Shown here: piece by piece, positions 34,212 to 42,573 of the stretch
Position numbering within the stretch: position 1 is the first letter of the stretch
How the letters are laid out: the number at the start of each line of letters is the position of its first letter
Origin: Pseudomonadota bacterium
GTDB taxonomy: Bacteria; Pseudomonadota; Gammaproteobacteria; Burkholderiales; Burkholderiaceae_F
DNA: 42,581 nucleotides
Assembly: GCA_023443095.1 (NCBI GenBank)
Contig: JAEZVV010000181.1
Span: 1-42,581 of the forward strand
Direction of reading: 5' to 3'
Made by a program: the position numbers and the translations under genes
The notes under the pieces: model-generated
What the model was told of the DNA's origin: nothing
Databases searched by the model: none
What the model saw: the letters and a program-made list of their open reading frames with translations, nothing else

Positions 34212-34562
34212 TGGCTTGTTCTCCATGACGGAGCTCACCCTAGCCGCGCGCGTGATCCCTCCCCATCACGCGAATTGGTGACCCCGCCACTCGTCCCTCG
34301 CGCCTTGCCGATGATCGGCCGTTCGTCGCGGCAACACGACAGTCAATACACCGGACCGTGGACTCGGCCCAACAAAAGAACCCGCGCAAACCAAGGCGCA
34401 AAAGCGCGACGCAACAACCCTGAGGCCGGTGCCGTCGGGCATCGCGACGACGGTCAGGAAAGGACGGCCGGTCCCTATTCCCCTCCCAGCGGTCCCTCAC
34501 CGATGAAACTCCACCGCCATCCGCGGCTCTATCTATGAGTCACCTTTCGGAGTCTCGGGACC
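34212..34562. other. Divergent leader shared by the two pilus operons
   Basis: 351 bp without a gene. It must hold both promoters; I could not assign -10/-35 or sigma-54 boxes with confidence. It contains a G-loop hairpin on the pilE side (34249-34272) and, on the fimT side, the stretch 34383-34460 with GCGCAAACC, a GCGC-AAAA-GCGC hairpin and GACGCAA, which loosely recalls the cyclic-di-GMP-I riboswitch core. GACCGT and ACGGTC flank that stretch and could pair. Confidence 0.5.
34249..34272 (-). repeat. Hairpin with G-rich loop upstream of pilE copy 1
   Basis: CGCGTGAT and ATCACGCG form a perfect 8-bp stem; on the pilE coding strand the 8-nt loop is GGGGAGGG. The hairpin ends about 38 nt before the ATG at 34211. 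The exposed purine loop resembles a ribosome-binding sequence but is too far away to serve as one. Confidence 0.55.
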
Positions 34563-35156
34563 ATGCCCGGCTATACGCGCAGAGCGCCGCGCCACCACTC
34601 AGGTTTCACGCTGATCGAACTGCTGGTGGTGATTGCCATCGGCGCGATCCTGCTCGGCGTCGGCCTTCCCAACCTGCAGGGGTTCATCGTCAGCAACCGC
34701 CTGAGCGCGCAGGCCAATGATCTCAACACCGCTCTCCAGTTCGCTCGCAGCGAAGCCCTGCGGCGCAACACCACGGTCAGCCTGCGCCGCGTCGAGTCGG
34801 CCGGCGCCGGCAACTGGAGCGATGGCTGGACGGTGTTTACCGACAGCAACGCCAACGGCAGCCTCGACGGCACTGACGAAGTCCTGCGTATCGGCCCGGC
34901 CCTGCCCCCGCCGCTCACGCTGCATGCCAGCGCCAATCTCGCCAACGCCGTCAGCTTCAACGGCGGCGGTCGCTCGCCCCAGAGTGCCGGTGTCTTTGTC
35001 CTGTGCCATGGCGATCAGCTCGCGGTCGACGGCGTGCCCCGCTCGCGCCTGGTGTTGATCAACGCCTCGGGCCGCGTGCGGATGGGGACCGACTCCGACC
35101 ACGACGGCGTGCCCGAAACCGACACCGGTGCCGCCGGCAGCTGCACCCAGCCCTGA
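34563..35156 (+). CDS. fimT: Minor pilin FimT/GspH family (copy 2)
   Basis: Type IV minor pilin, 197 aa. The prepilin site is HSGFTLIELLVVIAIGAILL with Glu at position 5 and the FimT signature NDLNTALQFARSEALRRNT. Two calcium-loop-like motifs are present: DSNANGSLDGTDE (94-106) and DSDHDGVPETD (177-187). The ATG at 34563 has a GGAG about 10 nt upstream. It opens the plus-strand operon; pilV follows after 20 nt. Confidence 0.9.
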   Translation: MPGYTRRAPRHHSGFTLIELLVVIAIGAILLGVGLPNLQGFIVSNRLSAQANDLNTALQFARSEALRRNTTVSLRRVESAGAGNWSDGWTVFTDSNANGSLDGTDEVLRIGPALPPPLTLHASANLANAVSFNGGGRSPQSAGVFVLCHGDQLAVDGVPRSRLVLINASGRVRMGTDSDHDGVPETDTGAAGSCTQP

Positions 35157-35176
35157 ATCCGCAAGAAGTCCTCCCG

Positions 35177-35623
35177 ATGAAACTCGTTTCCCCGCCGTTG
35201 CCGCTCGACCAGAAAGGCATGAGCCTGGTCGAAATCCTGGTCGCCATCGTCATCCTTTCGGTCGGGCTGCTGGGCCTGGCCGGCCTGCAGGCCAACTCGC
35301 TGCGAGCCAGCCAGGGTTCGCTTTACCGCGCCCAGGCGGCAGCGCTCGCTGGCGACCTGGCCGAACGCATGCGCACCAATCTCGGCGATGCGCGCAACTA
35401 CAGCCATGCCCTGGGTGACACGCCGCCGGCGGGCAGCAGCGTGCGTGCCGCCGACATTGCCGACTGGCTCGCCCGCGTGCAGAGCCTGCCCGGCGGGCAA
35501 GGCGCGGTCGCGGTCGACGCTGCCGCCAACCGGGTCACCATCACCGTCCAATGGGACGACACCCGCGCCGGCGGTCCCGCCGACGCCAGCCATATCACCG
35601 AGACCCGGCTGTGGAATCAATGA
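35177..35623 (+). CDS. pilV: Minor pilin PilV (copy 2)
   Basis: Type IV minor pilin of the GspI/PilV position, 148 aa. The prepilin site is DQKGMSLVEILVAIVILSVG with the typical GLLGLAGLQANSLRASQG and ALAGDLAERMRTN segments. The ATG at 35177 is chosen by the class III signal peptide. Its stop overlaps the pilW start (ATGA). It is more similar to canonical PilV than copy 1 by eye. Confidence 0.92.
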   Translation: MKLVSPPLPLDQKGMSLVEILVAIVILSVGLLGLAGLQANSLRASQGSLYRAQAAALAGDLAERMRTNLGDARNYSHALGDTPPAGSSVRAADIADWLARVQSLPGGQGAVAVDAAANRVTITVQWDDTRAGGPADASHITETRLWNQ

Positions 35624-36669
35624 AACTCACAAGGGCTCGCCAGCGCGGCGTCACTCTGGTCGAAATGATGGTCAGCATGACCCTGGGCCTGATCATCCTG
35701 TCGGCCCTGGTCGCCGTGTACGTGGGCTCGCGCGGCGCCTACCGCGTCAACGACAACCTGGCTCGGGTTCAGGAGTCGGGCCGCTTCGCGCTCGAGTATT
35801 TGAGCCAGGATCTGCGCATGACCAGCTTCGCCGGCTGTCGCTCGCGCAACCTGTCGAGTGAACAAGACACGCTGTTCAACATTACCGCTGCGCCGGCGCT
35901 GGCCTTCAACGGCACCAATGCCATCGCCGGTTTCGAAAACGGCACCGGCTGGTCCAACTCCAGCGGGGTGACGCGCGCCGCAGGCGATGTTCTGAACGTT
36001 CAGCACGCATCCAGCCAAGCAGTGCCCTTGACGGCCAACGTCGATTTCGACGCCCGCACGCTGAGCCTGCTCAACAACTCGCAGCGCATTCGCCGCGACG
36101 ACACCGTTCTGCTTGCCAACTGCGAACGCGCCATGTTGTTCAGGGTCACCAACGACCCGCAGCCGACCGCGCCGGGCAACCACCCCACCACACTCGCCTT
36201 TGCCGCTTCAGGCAACCTGCCCACGCTCACCGTGCCGCCCTTCAGCCAGGCTTCCCGCGCCGAAGTGCTGCGCTTCAACTCCGTGTGGTACTTCGTTGGC
36301 CAGGCACCCAATGGCAGCCGCGCGCTTTACCGCACCGACGGCAGCCAGGCCGAGGCGATCGTCGACGGCGTGGTCGACATGGACCTGCTCTTCGCTCTCG
36401 ACGACTCGATTCCGGTCGACGGTGTTGCCGACCGCTACTTGCCGGCCAGTGCCATCAAGTCGAGCGCACCGGACGAGTGGTCGAAGGTGATCGGCGTGCG
36501 CGTGAGTGTGCTGGTCGCCAGCGCGGAAGACCAGTTGGCGGCCCAACCCATGACTTACGCCTTGCGCGACCTCGACGGCGACGGCCAGGCCGACACCGAA
36601 ACCGCCCCTGACCGCCGTCTCTACCAGGTCTTCACCACCACCGTTGCCCTGCGCAATCGAGTCCTTTGA
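35620..36669 (+). CDS. pilW: Minor pilin PilW (copy 2)
   Basis: Type IV minor pilin of the GspJ/PilW position, 349 aa. The prepilin site is RQRGVTLVEMMVSMTLGLII with Glu at position 5, then VQESGRFALEYLSQDLRM, a PilW signature. A calcium-loop-like DLDGDGQADTE is at 317-327 near the C-terminus. The ATG at 35620 overlaps the pilV stop; pilX follows after 7 nt. Confidence 0.93.
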   Translation: MKLTRARQRGVTLVEMMVSMTLGLIILSALVAVYVGSRGAYRVNDNLARVQESGRFALEYLSQDLRMTSFAGCRSRNLSSEQDTLFNITAAPALAFNGTNAIAGFENGTGWSNSSGVTRAAGDVLNVQHASSQAVPLTANVDFDARTLSLLNNSQRIRRDDTVLLANCERAMLFRVTNDPQPTAPGNHPTTLAFAASGNLPTLTVPPFSQASRAEVLRFNSVWYFVGQAPNGSRALYRTDGSQAEAIVDGVVDMDLLFALDDSIPVDGVADRYLPASAIKSSAPDEWSKVIGVRVSVLVASAEDQLAAQPMTYALRDLDGDGQADTETAPDRRLYQVFTTTVALRNRVL

Positions 36670-36676
36670 GGGCGCC

Positions 36677-37207
36677 ATGAAATTCCCGTCTTCTGCCCCC
36701 GCTGCGCGTCAGCAGCGCGGCGCCGCGCTGGTCGTCGGCCTCATCCTCCTGGTGGTGCTCACGCTTCTGGGCGCTTCGGCCTACGTGATCGCCAGCCAGC
36801 AGGAAAAAATGGCCGGCAATACGCGCGACCGCATCCGCGCCTTCGAGGCCGCCGAAACCTCGCTGCGCGACTGCGAGTCGGTCCTGGCCGGATCGGGCGG
36901 GCTGCCCGCCTTCGACGGCACCCTAGGCATGTACACCGCACCCGCGGTCGACCAGCCGCAGATCTTCGAGACCGTCGACTGGCGCAACGACACCGCCGTT
37001 CGAGTTCTGGCCGGAGCGATTCCGGATGTCGCCCTCCAGCCGCGCTGCATCGTCGAACGCGTGATCGACATCGAGGTGCGCCCCGACGGTGGCGCCATCA
37101 GCGGCCCCCAGGCGATGGAACTCGCCACCGTATACCGCACCACCGCCACCGGCTACGGCCTGCAGGACACGACCGTGGCGCAAGTGCAGTCGACTTACCG
37201 CCGCTAA
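36677..37207 (+). CDS. pilX: Minor pilin PilX (copy 2)
   Basis: Type IV minor pilin of the GspK/PilX position, 176 aa. The prepilin site is QQRGAALVVGLILLVVLTLL, again without Glu at mature position 5, followed by SQQEKMAGNTRDRIRAFEAA and the C-terminal YRTTATGYG typical of PilX. The ATG at 36677 is placed by the signal peptide; an upstream in-frame start overlaps pilW. pilY1 begins 38 nt downstream. Confidence 0.93.
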   Translation: MKFPSSAPAARQQRGAALVVGLILLVVLTLLGASAYVIASQQEKMAGNTRDRIRAFEAAETSLRDCESVLAGSGGLPAFDGTLGMYTAPAVDQPQIFETVDWRNDTAVRVLAGAIPDVALQPRCIVERVIDIEVRPDGGAISGPQAMELATVYRTTATGYGLQDTTVAQVQSTYRR

Positions 37208-37245
37208 AGCCCCCAAGAAAAACAAAGAACCGCAGGAAAAGCACC

Positions 37246-40200
37246 ATGAAGTCCCGCCAACCGGTCTGCCCGCGCAGGCAGCGCGCCCGCATCGCCCTCG
37301 CCCTGGCGTGCGCATTGGTCGCGTCACACGCCGCCGCCTTCACCATCGCCGACACGCCGCCCTTCCTGCCGACGCCGATGCCGCCCAACATCGCGGTCAC
37401 GCTCGACGACTCGGGCTCGATGCGCTGGGCGTACGCCCCCGACGACATCTGCTTCACCGATCGCAACGGCCGCAATCCAAGCTGGATCAGCCGGCGCGTC
37501 AAGTCGGCAGCCTTCAACCCGATCTACTACGACCCCGATACCCGTTATGCAGCGCCACCTAGCGCCGACGGCACGCCTTTGTCGACCCGCTTCGACGCGG
37601 CGTGGGTCAACGGCTACAACACTTCGCGCGGTTCGCGCGACCTCAGCGACAACTACAGGGTCACCTGGTCGTACAACTCGGCCAACACTGAAAGCGACAT
37701 GCAGTACCCGAGCAGCTCGAGTACCAGCGGTTGCCAGGCCGGGGCGTATTGGGCGCAGAACCCGAGTGCGGATTTCCGCGGCCAAGAAACGAGCGGGGTG
37801 GCGGCGTATTACTACGTCTACGACCCGGTGGCGACGCGCTGCAGCGGTGCGGCCAAGGACAACGACAACTGCTACCGCCTGGTCACGGTAGGCAGCAGCA
37901 GTGGCCCGGGCACACGCGACCTCAACGGCGACGGCGTGATCGACGCCGCCGACAAGGACGAGCGCCAGAACTTCGCCAACTGGTACTCCTTTTATCGCAC
38001 CCGCAACCTGCTCACCATCGGCGCGGCTGCCAGCGCTTTCCAGAAGCTGCCCGAAGGCGCCCGCGTGGCGTGGCGCACGCTCAACAACTGCACCTCGTTT
38101 AGCAGTTGCAGCGGCCGCCCAAACGGAATCCGGCGCTGGATCGGTGCGCCCGACAATGCCGGCGACACCAGCCACCGCGACAACTTCTACGCCTGGCTGA
38201 TGCGTCTACCGGCCTCGGGCGGAACGCCGCTGCGCCAGGCCGCCGGCCAGGTCGGCGAATATTTCCGGAGCAAAAGCGACGACGGTCCGTACGGCATCGA
38301 CCCCAACCAGGCGAACACACAGAAAGGCACGCACTACGCCTGCCGCCCGAACTTTCACATCCTGATGACCGATGGCATCTGGAACGGCAATGCCGGCAGT
38401 TGCAGCGGCAGCAGTTGCGGCGACCAGGACAACCGCTCGACCCAGCTCCCTGACGGCAAGCGTTACGACCCGAGCACGGCCGGCGCTCGGATTTACGGCA
38501 GCAGCTATTCGGACAACCTGTCCGACGTCGTCTTCCACTACTGGAAGACCGACCTGCGCACCGACCTCGACAACCTGCTGATCCCCTACTACCGCGACCG
38601 CAGCGGGACCGAAGACTTCAAATACTGGAACCCGAAAAACGACCCGGCCACCTGGCAACACCTGGTCACGTTCACGGTCGGCCTCGGCCTGCGCGACACG
38701 CTCAATCTCTCCGGACTGCAATGGGAAGGAGACACCCACACCGGCGCAGGCTATGAGGCCTTACGCAGCGGCAGCAAGACCTGGCCGCAGACCGGATCGG
38801 ATCGCTCGCCCGGCAACGTCTACGACCTCTGGCACGCCGCCATCAACAGCCGCGGCCAGGCCTTCGCCGCCGAGAACCCGGAAGAGTTGACCAAGGCCTT
38901 GCAGGCGGCGCTCAACCGCATCGGCGAAAACCAGAGTTCGGCCGCGGCGCTGACCGCCAACTCGACCCAGATCGGCACCGATTCGCTGGTGTTCCAGGCG
39001 CGTTTCAACACCGCCGACTGGACCGGGTCGATGACCGCCTACAACATCGAATCCGACGGCTCGAAGGGCAAGGCGCGCTGGGACACGGGCGACGCCAACA
39101 AGATCCCCGCGCCCGAGACTCGCAAGATCTTCACCTGGGGCGGCGCTGCCAAGGGCATCGAGTTCAAGCAGACCGAGCTCAGCAACGCCGGCCTGTGGGA
39201 CGCCATCGGCAGCGCCGAGCTGCTGGACTATCTGCGCGGCGACAGCAGCCGGGAAGAAGGCAAGGGTGGGAGCTTCCGGGCCCGCAGTGCGCGGGTGGGC
39301 GACATCATCAACTCCGATCCGGCGTTCGTCGGCCGCCAGAACTATGGCTACACCTCGCTGCTCGAAGGCCGTGATGCCAGCAGCCGCTACGACGTCTTTG
39401 TCGCCAACAAGGCCAAGCGCGCCAATACGGTCTACGTCGGCGCCAACGACGGCATGTTGCACGCGTTCGACGCCAGCACCGGGGTCGAGAAGTTCGCCTA
39501 CGTGCCGCAGGCGGTGCTGGGCAACTTGGCGCAACTGGCCGACCCCAAATACGCGCACCGCTATTACGTCGACGGCTCGCCCTCGGCCTGGGACGCGTAT
39601 TTCCGCAACAGCAAGACCTGGAAAACCGTGTTGATGGGCAGCACGGGCGCGGGCGGAAAGTCGGTTTTCGCGCTCGACGTCAGCAACCCCGACCAGTTCG
39701 GCCGCAGCAACGTGTTGTGGGAGATCAACGACCAGTCGGGCGAGGCCTACAAGGACGACCTCGGCCGCACCCTGGGGCAGGCGGTAGTGGCGCGGCTCAA
39801 CAACGGCGACTGGGCGGCGATCTTCGGCAACGGCTACGGCAGCATCAGGCAGCGCGCCGTGCTCTACATCGTCAACCTCACGACCGGCGCCCTGATCCGC
39901 AAGTTCGACACCGGCGCCGGCACCGCCGCCAAACCCAACGGCCTGGGTACGCCGACGCTCTACGACAACAACGGCGACGACATCTACGACACGGTGTACG
40001 CCCCCGACATGCTCGGCAACGTGTGGAAGTTCGACCTCGGCAACAGCAGCCAGGACCAGTGGCAGATTGCCTTCTCGGCCAAACCGCTGTTTACCGCCAC
40101 CAGTCCCAGCAGCGGCGAACCGACCCAGGCGATCCAGGCGCGGCTCGAGCTGGCCCGCCCGCCGCAGGGTGTGCCCGGAGTGCTCGTCATGTTCGGCACC

Positions 40201-40794
40201 GGCCGCTTCTTCGCCACCGAAGACAAGGACATCCCGCCGACGCAGAGCTTCTACGCGATCCTCGACAACGGCAGCGGCACGGTGGCGCGCTCGCAGCTCC
40301 AGCAGCAGACCATCAGCACCGTGTCCATCTCGCTGCGGGGCGTGATGACCGAGGCCCGCAAGGTGAGCCAGAACCGCATCGACTGGACCCGCCAGCGCGG
40401 CTGGTTCATGAACCTGCCCACCGCCGGCGAACGCGTGATCGGGCAGGCCGCGGTGCGCGGCGGCCGGGTCATCTTCAGCACCCTGATCGCCTCCGACGAT
40501 CCCTGCGCCTTCGGCGGCTCGGGCTGGCTGATGGAAGTCGACGCCAAGACCGGCGCCATGATCGACTATCCGGTGTTCGACACCAACGGCGACAAGCTGG
40601 TCGACGACAACGGCGATCAGGTCCTTGCCGGTGTGCCGATCACGGTGGGCATCGTCAAACAACCGCTGGTGCTCGACGGCGCCTCCACCGCGAGCAAACT
40701 CATGAGCGGCACCAGCGGCGAAATCCAGCTCGAACGCAACCGCAGCTTCAGCCAGGGGCTGGGGCGCGACTCTTGGAAGGAACTCAACCGATGA
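37246..40794 (+). CDS. pilY1: PilY1-type pilus tip adhesin/assembly protein (copy 2)
   Basis: Secreted tip protein of type IV pili, 1182 aa. Signal peptide about 1-30 (ending SHAAA). The VWA-like region has DDSGSM at 54-59. An EF-hand/dockerin-like loop DLNGDGVIDAAD (225-236) is inserted in the N-terminal module and is absent from copy 1. The C-terminal propeller has the canonical PilY1 calcium loop DNNGDDIYD (907-915) before APDMLGNVWKFDL, and a further DTNGDKLVD at 1112-1120. The protein ends RDSWKELNR. The ATG at 37246 has AGGAAA upstream; the stop overlaps the pilE start (ATGA). Confidence 0.95.
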   Translation: MKSRQPVCPRRQRARIALALACALVASHAAAFTIADTPPFLPTPMPPNIAVTLDDSGSMRWAYAPDDICFTDRNGRNPSWISRRVKSAAFNPIYYDPDTRYAAPPSADGTPLSTRFDAAWVNGYNTSRGSRDLSDNYRVTWSYNSANTESDMQYPSSSSTSGCQAGAYWAQNPSADFRGQETSGVAAYYYVYDPVATRCSGAAKDNDNCYRLVTVGSSSGPGTRDLNGDGVIDAADKDERQNFANWYSFYRTRNLLTIGAAASAFQKLPEGARVAWRTLNNCTSFSSCSGRPNGIRRWIGAPDNAGDTSHRDNFYAWLMRLPASGGTPLRQAAGQVGEYFRSKSDDGPYGIDPNQANTQKGTHYACRPNFHILMTDGIWNGNAGSCSGSSCGDQDNRSTQLPDGKRYDPSTAGARIYGSSYSDNLSDVVFHYWKTDLRTDLDNLLIPYYRDRSGTEDFKYWNPKNDPATWQHLVTFTVGLGLRDTLNLSGLQWEGDTHTGAGYEALRSGSKTWPQTGSDRSPGNVYDLWHAAINSRGQAFAAENPEELTKALQAALNRIGENQSSAAALTANSTQIGTDSLVFQARFNTADWTGSMTAYNIESDGSKGKARWDTGDANKIPAPETRKIFTWGGAAKGIEFKQTELSNAGLWDAIGSAELLDYLRGDSSREEGKGGSFRARSARVGDIINSDPAFVGRQNYGYTSLLEGRDASSRYDVFVANKAKRANTVYVGANDGMLHAFDASTGVEKFAYVPQAVLGNLAQLADPKYAHRYYVDGSPSAWDAYFRNSKTWKTVLMGSTGAGGKSVFALDVSNPDQFGRSNVLWEINDQSGEAYKDDLGRTLGQAVVARLNNGDWAAIFGNGYGSIRQRAVLYIVNLTTGALIRKFDTGAGTAAKPNGLGTPTLYDNNGDDIYDTVYAPDMLGNVWKFDLGNSSQDQWQIAFSAKPLFTATSPSSGEPTQAIQARLELARPPQGVPGVLVMFGTGRFFATEDKDIPPTQSFYAILDNGSGTVARSQLQQQTISTVSISLRGVMTEARKVSQNRIDWTRQRGWFMNLPTAGERVIGQAAVRGGRVIFSTLIASDDPCAFGGSGWLMEVDAKTGAMIDYPVFDTNGDKLVDDNGDQVLAGVPITVGIVKQPLVLDGASTASKLMSGTSGEIQLERNRSFSQGLGRDSWKELNR

Positions 40795-41285
40795 CCCGAC
40801 ACGGCTCCGGAAGAAACGCCGGTTTCACCCTCATCGAACTGATGGTGGCCCTGGTGATCATCGGCATCCTGGCGGCCATCGCCGTTCCCAACTACACCGC
40901 CTACGTCAACCGCGGCAAACGCGCCGCGGCCAAGACCGAGCTGATGAACGCCGCGCAGGCGCTCGAACGCAACTACACCACCAACGGCTGCTACAACTAC
41001 AACTCGGTGGCGAACTGCCAGGCGCAGTCGGGCACGGCCTTCGCCCTGCCGACGACCGTCGCTCCCAGCGAGGGCCGCGCCAGCCACGCCATCAGCGCCG
41101 ACTATTCGGCAAGCGCCCGCGGCCAGGCGTTCACCCTCAGCGCCACGCCCTGCGGCAGCGCCGGCACCTGCCCGGCGGGTGCCGAAGGTTTCGTCGACGC
41201 CGAATGCGGGACGCTGTCGCTGACCCATACCGGCGCCCGCAACATCAGCGGCAGCGGCAGCCTCGCCAACTGCTGGCAGCGCTAG
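40791..41285 (+). CDS. pilE: Type IV pilin PilE-like (copy 2)
   Basis: PilE-type pilin, 164 aa, last gene of the plus-strand operon. The prepilin site is NAGFTLIELMVALVIIGILA with Glu at position 5, then AVPNYTAYVNRGKRAAAKTE. The C-terminal part has cysteine-bounded loops (NGCYNYNSVANCQ, TPCGSAGTCP, CGTLSL, NCWQR). The ATG at 40791 is coupled to pilY1. Unlike copy 1, it sits at the end rather than the start of its operon. A terminator follows. Confidence 0.92.
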   Translation: MTRHGSGRNAGFTLIELMVALVIIGILAAIAVPNYTAYVNRGKRAAAKTELMNAAQALERNYTTNGCYNYNSVANCQAQSGTAFALPTTVAPSEGRASHAISADYSASARGQAFTLSATPCGSAGTCPAGAEGFVDAECGTLSLTHTGARNISGSGSLANCWQR

Positions 41286-41304
41286 CGCCCCCGTCGCCTT
41301 CCCC

Positions 41305-41328
41305 AAGCGCCCCCCTGGGCGCTTTTTT
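41305..41328 (+). terminator. Intrinsic terminator of the second pilus operon
   Basis: AAGCGCCC pairs with GGGCGCTT around CCCT, and the T-run continues beyond the stem (six T in all). It ends the plus-strand fimT-to-pilE operon. Confidence 0.92.
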
Positions 41329-41343
41329 ATCGGCACAAGGCGA

Positions 41344-42573
41344 TCAATCGTCGTCCGGCTGGACCGGCGCCGGATCGCGGCGCCGACGCAAAACGCGCGC
41401 CGGCCTTGCCTCGGCTTCAACAAGGGCAGCGCTGGTGGCGGAGGCCGAGGCGCCGATGGCGCGGACCGCATCGCGTCGTTCGCGGTCGGCGCGCGCCAGC
41501 ACTTCGTGGAGCGGCTCGCCCGGGCGCGCTCTCGCTACGCCCTGGCTCACTTTCAGCCGCAGGCCGAGTTCGTGTTCACACGCCGCCTCGGCACGCAAGC
41601 CGAAATGTTCAAGCTGCTCCGGGCTCGGTCCGTGGGCGCCCGCCCACGCGAGCCCGAGCAGTTCGCCGTTGATGCGCCCGCCGATGACGAACTGTCGCTC
41701 CGACTCGTCGACCAGGGCGCGTGCCAGGTTGATCAGCGCGCGATCGGCCGCAATCCGCCCCTCGTCCCTCACGATCAGGCGCAGGCGTTCGATGGCGACC
41801 ACCACCACGGTGAAACTCAGCCCCTCGTTTTCGGCCCGGACCCGCTCTCGATGCGCCTTCTCGGCCCAAGTGCGACGATTGAATAGCCCGGTCAGCGGGT
41901 CGCGCCGGGCATGGCGGCGCACCGCGCGATCGGCTCGCTCGAGGTCGATCATGACCATCGCCAGGGTCGCTGCCGCCAGGCAGGCAAACAACACCAGGCG
42001 GTAAACCGGCGTCATGCCCTCGCTCAGTTCGGCGCCGAAGCTCAGCTGAAAGGAAGCCAGCATCATGTCGAAGCCCTTCCCCATCTGGGTCAGGCCGCCG
42101 ATCAGCAAGGGCAGGAAAAGCGATACGCGCCCACGCAGCGATACCTCTCGCGACGGCAGCAGCGCCAGCAAGGCCGCCACCAGCATCTGCAACCCGGTGA
42201 CATTGGCATAAAGCAGGCTGCGGCTGCTGTCGTCGGCACCGGGAAGCGAAAGCAGAGACAGCAGCAGCGCGAGCGGCGGCAGAACCACCACCCAATGCGG
42301 CAGTCCGTTGCCTCCCAGCCGGGCCACGGCGTCTCCCTGAAGGGAAAGCGCAAGCGCGAGCCCGACATGAAAGGCAAGCAGCGACCCAGCCGGCACCTGG
42401 TCCGACAAGAACAGGCCGGACAAGGCGAGGCTGCCGAGGATCAGCAGCGATTCGACCCAGCGCCGCAAGGCGCCGTCGCCGCCCACCCGCCCCTGCAGCC
42501 CGATCAAGATCGTTGCGCTCAGGCTGGCGCACAACACCACGGCCGCGACCAGCGAAGTCGACAGATCGAGCAT
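41344..42573 (-). CDS. Multi-span membrane protein with degenerate GGDEF domain
   Basis: About 409 aa: an N-terminal membrane module with some six or seven helices (residues 5-210) and a C-terminal GGDEF-fold domain beginning at RRDPLTGLFNRRTW. The catalytic motif is missing: the GGDEF position reads NGELL (302-306, in INGELLGLAW) and the metal-binding aspartates of the VDxD strand are replaced (VVVAIERLRL). It is therefore not expected to make cyclic-di-GMP and may act as a sensor or partner protein. The ATG at 42573 is 8 bp from the window edge and a GTG at 42576 is also possible; the frame stays open upstream, so the N-terminus may be longer. Confidence 0.8.
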   Translation of the reverse strand: MLDLSTSLVAAVVLCASLSATILIGLQGRVGGDGALRRWVESLLILGSLALSGLFLSDQVPAGSLLAFHVGLALALSLQGDAVARLGGNGLPHWVVVLPPLALLLSLLSLPGADDSSRSLLYANVTGLQMLVAALLALLPSREVSLRGRVSLFLPLLIGGLTQMGKGFDMMLASFQLSFGAELSEGMTPVYRLVLFACLAAATLAMVMIDLERADRAVRRHARRDPLTGLFNRRTWAEKAHRERVRAENEGLSFTVVVVAIERLRLIVRDEGRIAADRALINLARALVDESERQFVIGGRINGELLGLAWAGAHGPSPEQLEHFGLRAEAACEHELGLRLKVSQGVARARPGEPLHEVLARADRERRDAVRAIGASASATSAALVEAEARPARVLRRRRDPAPVQPDDD

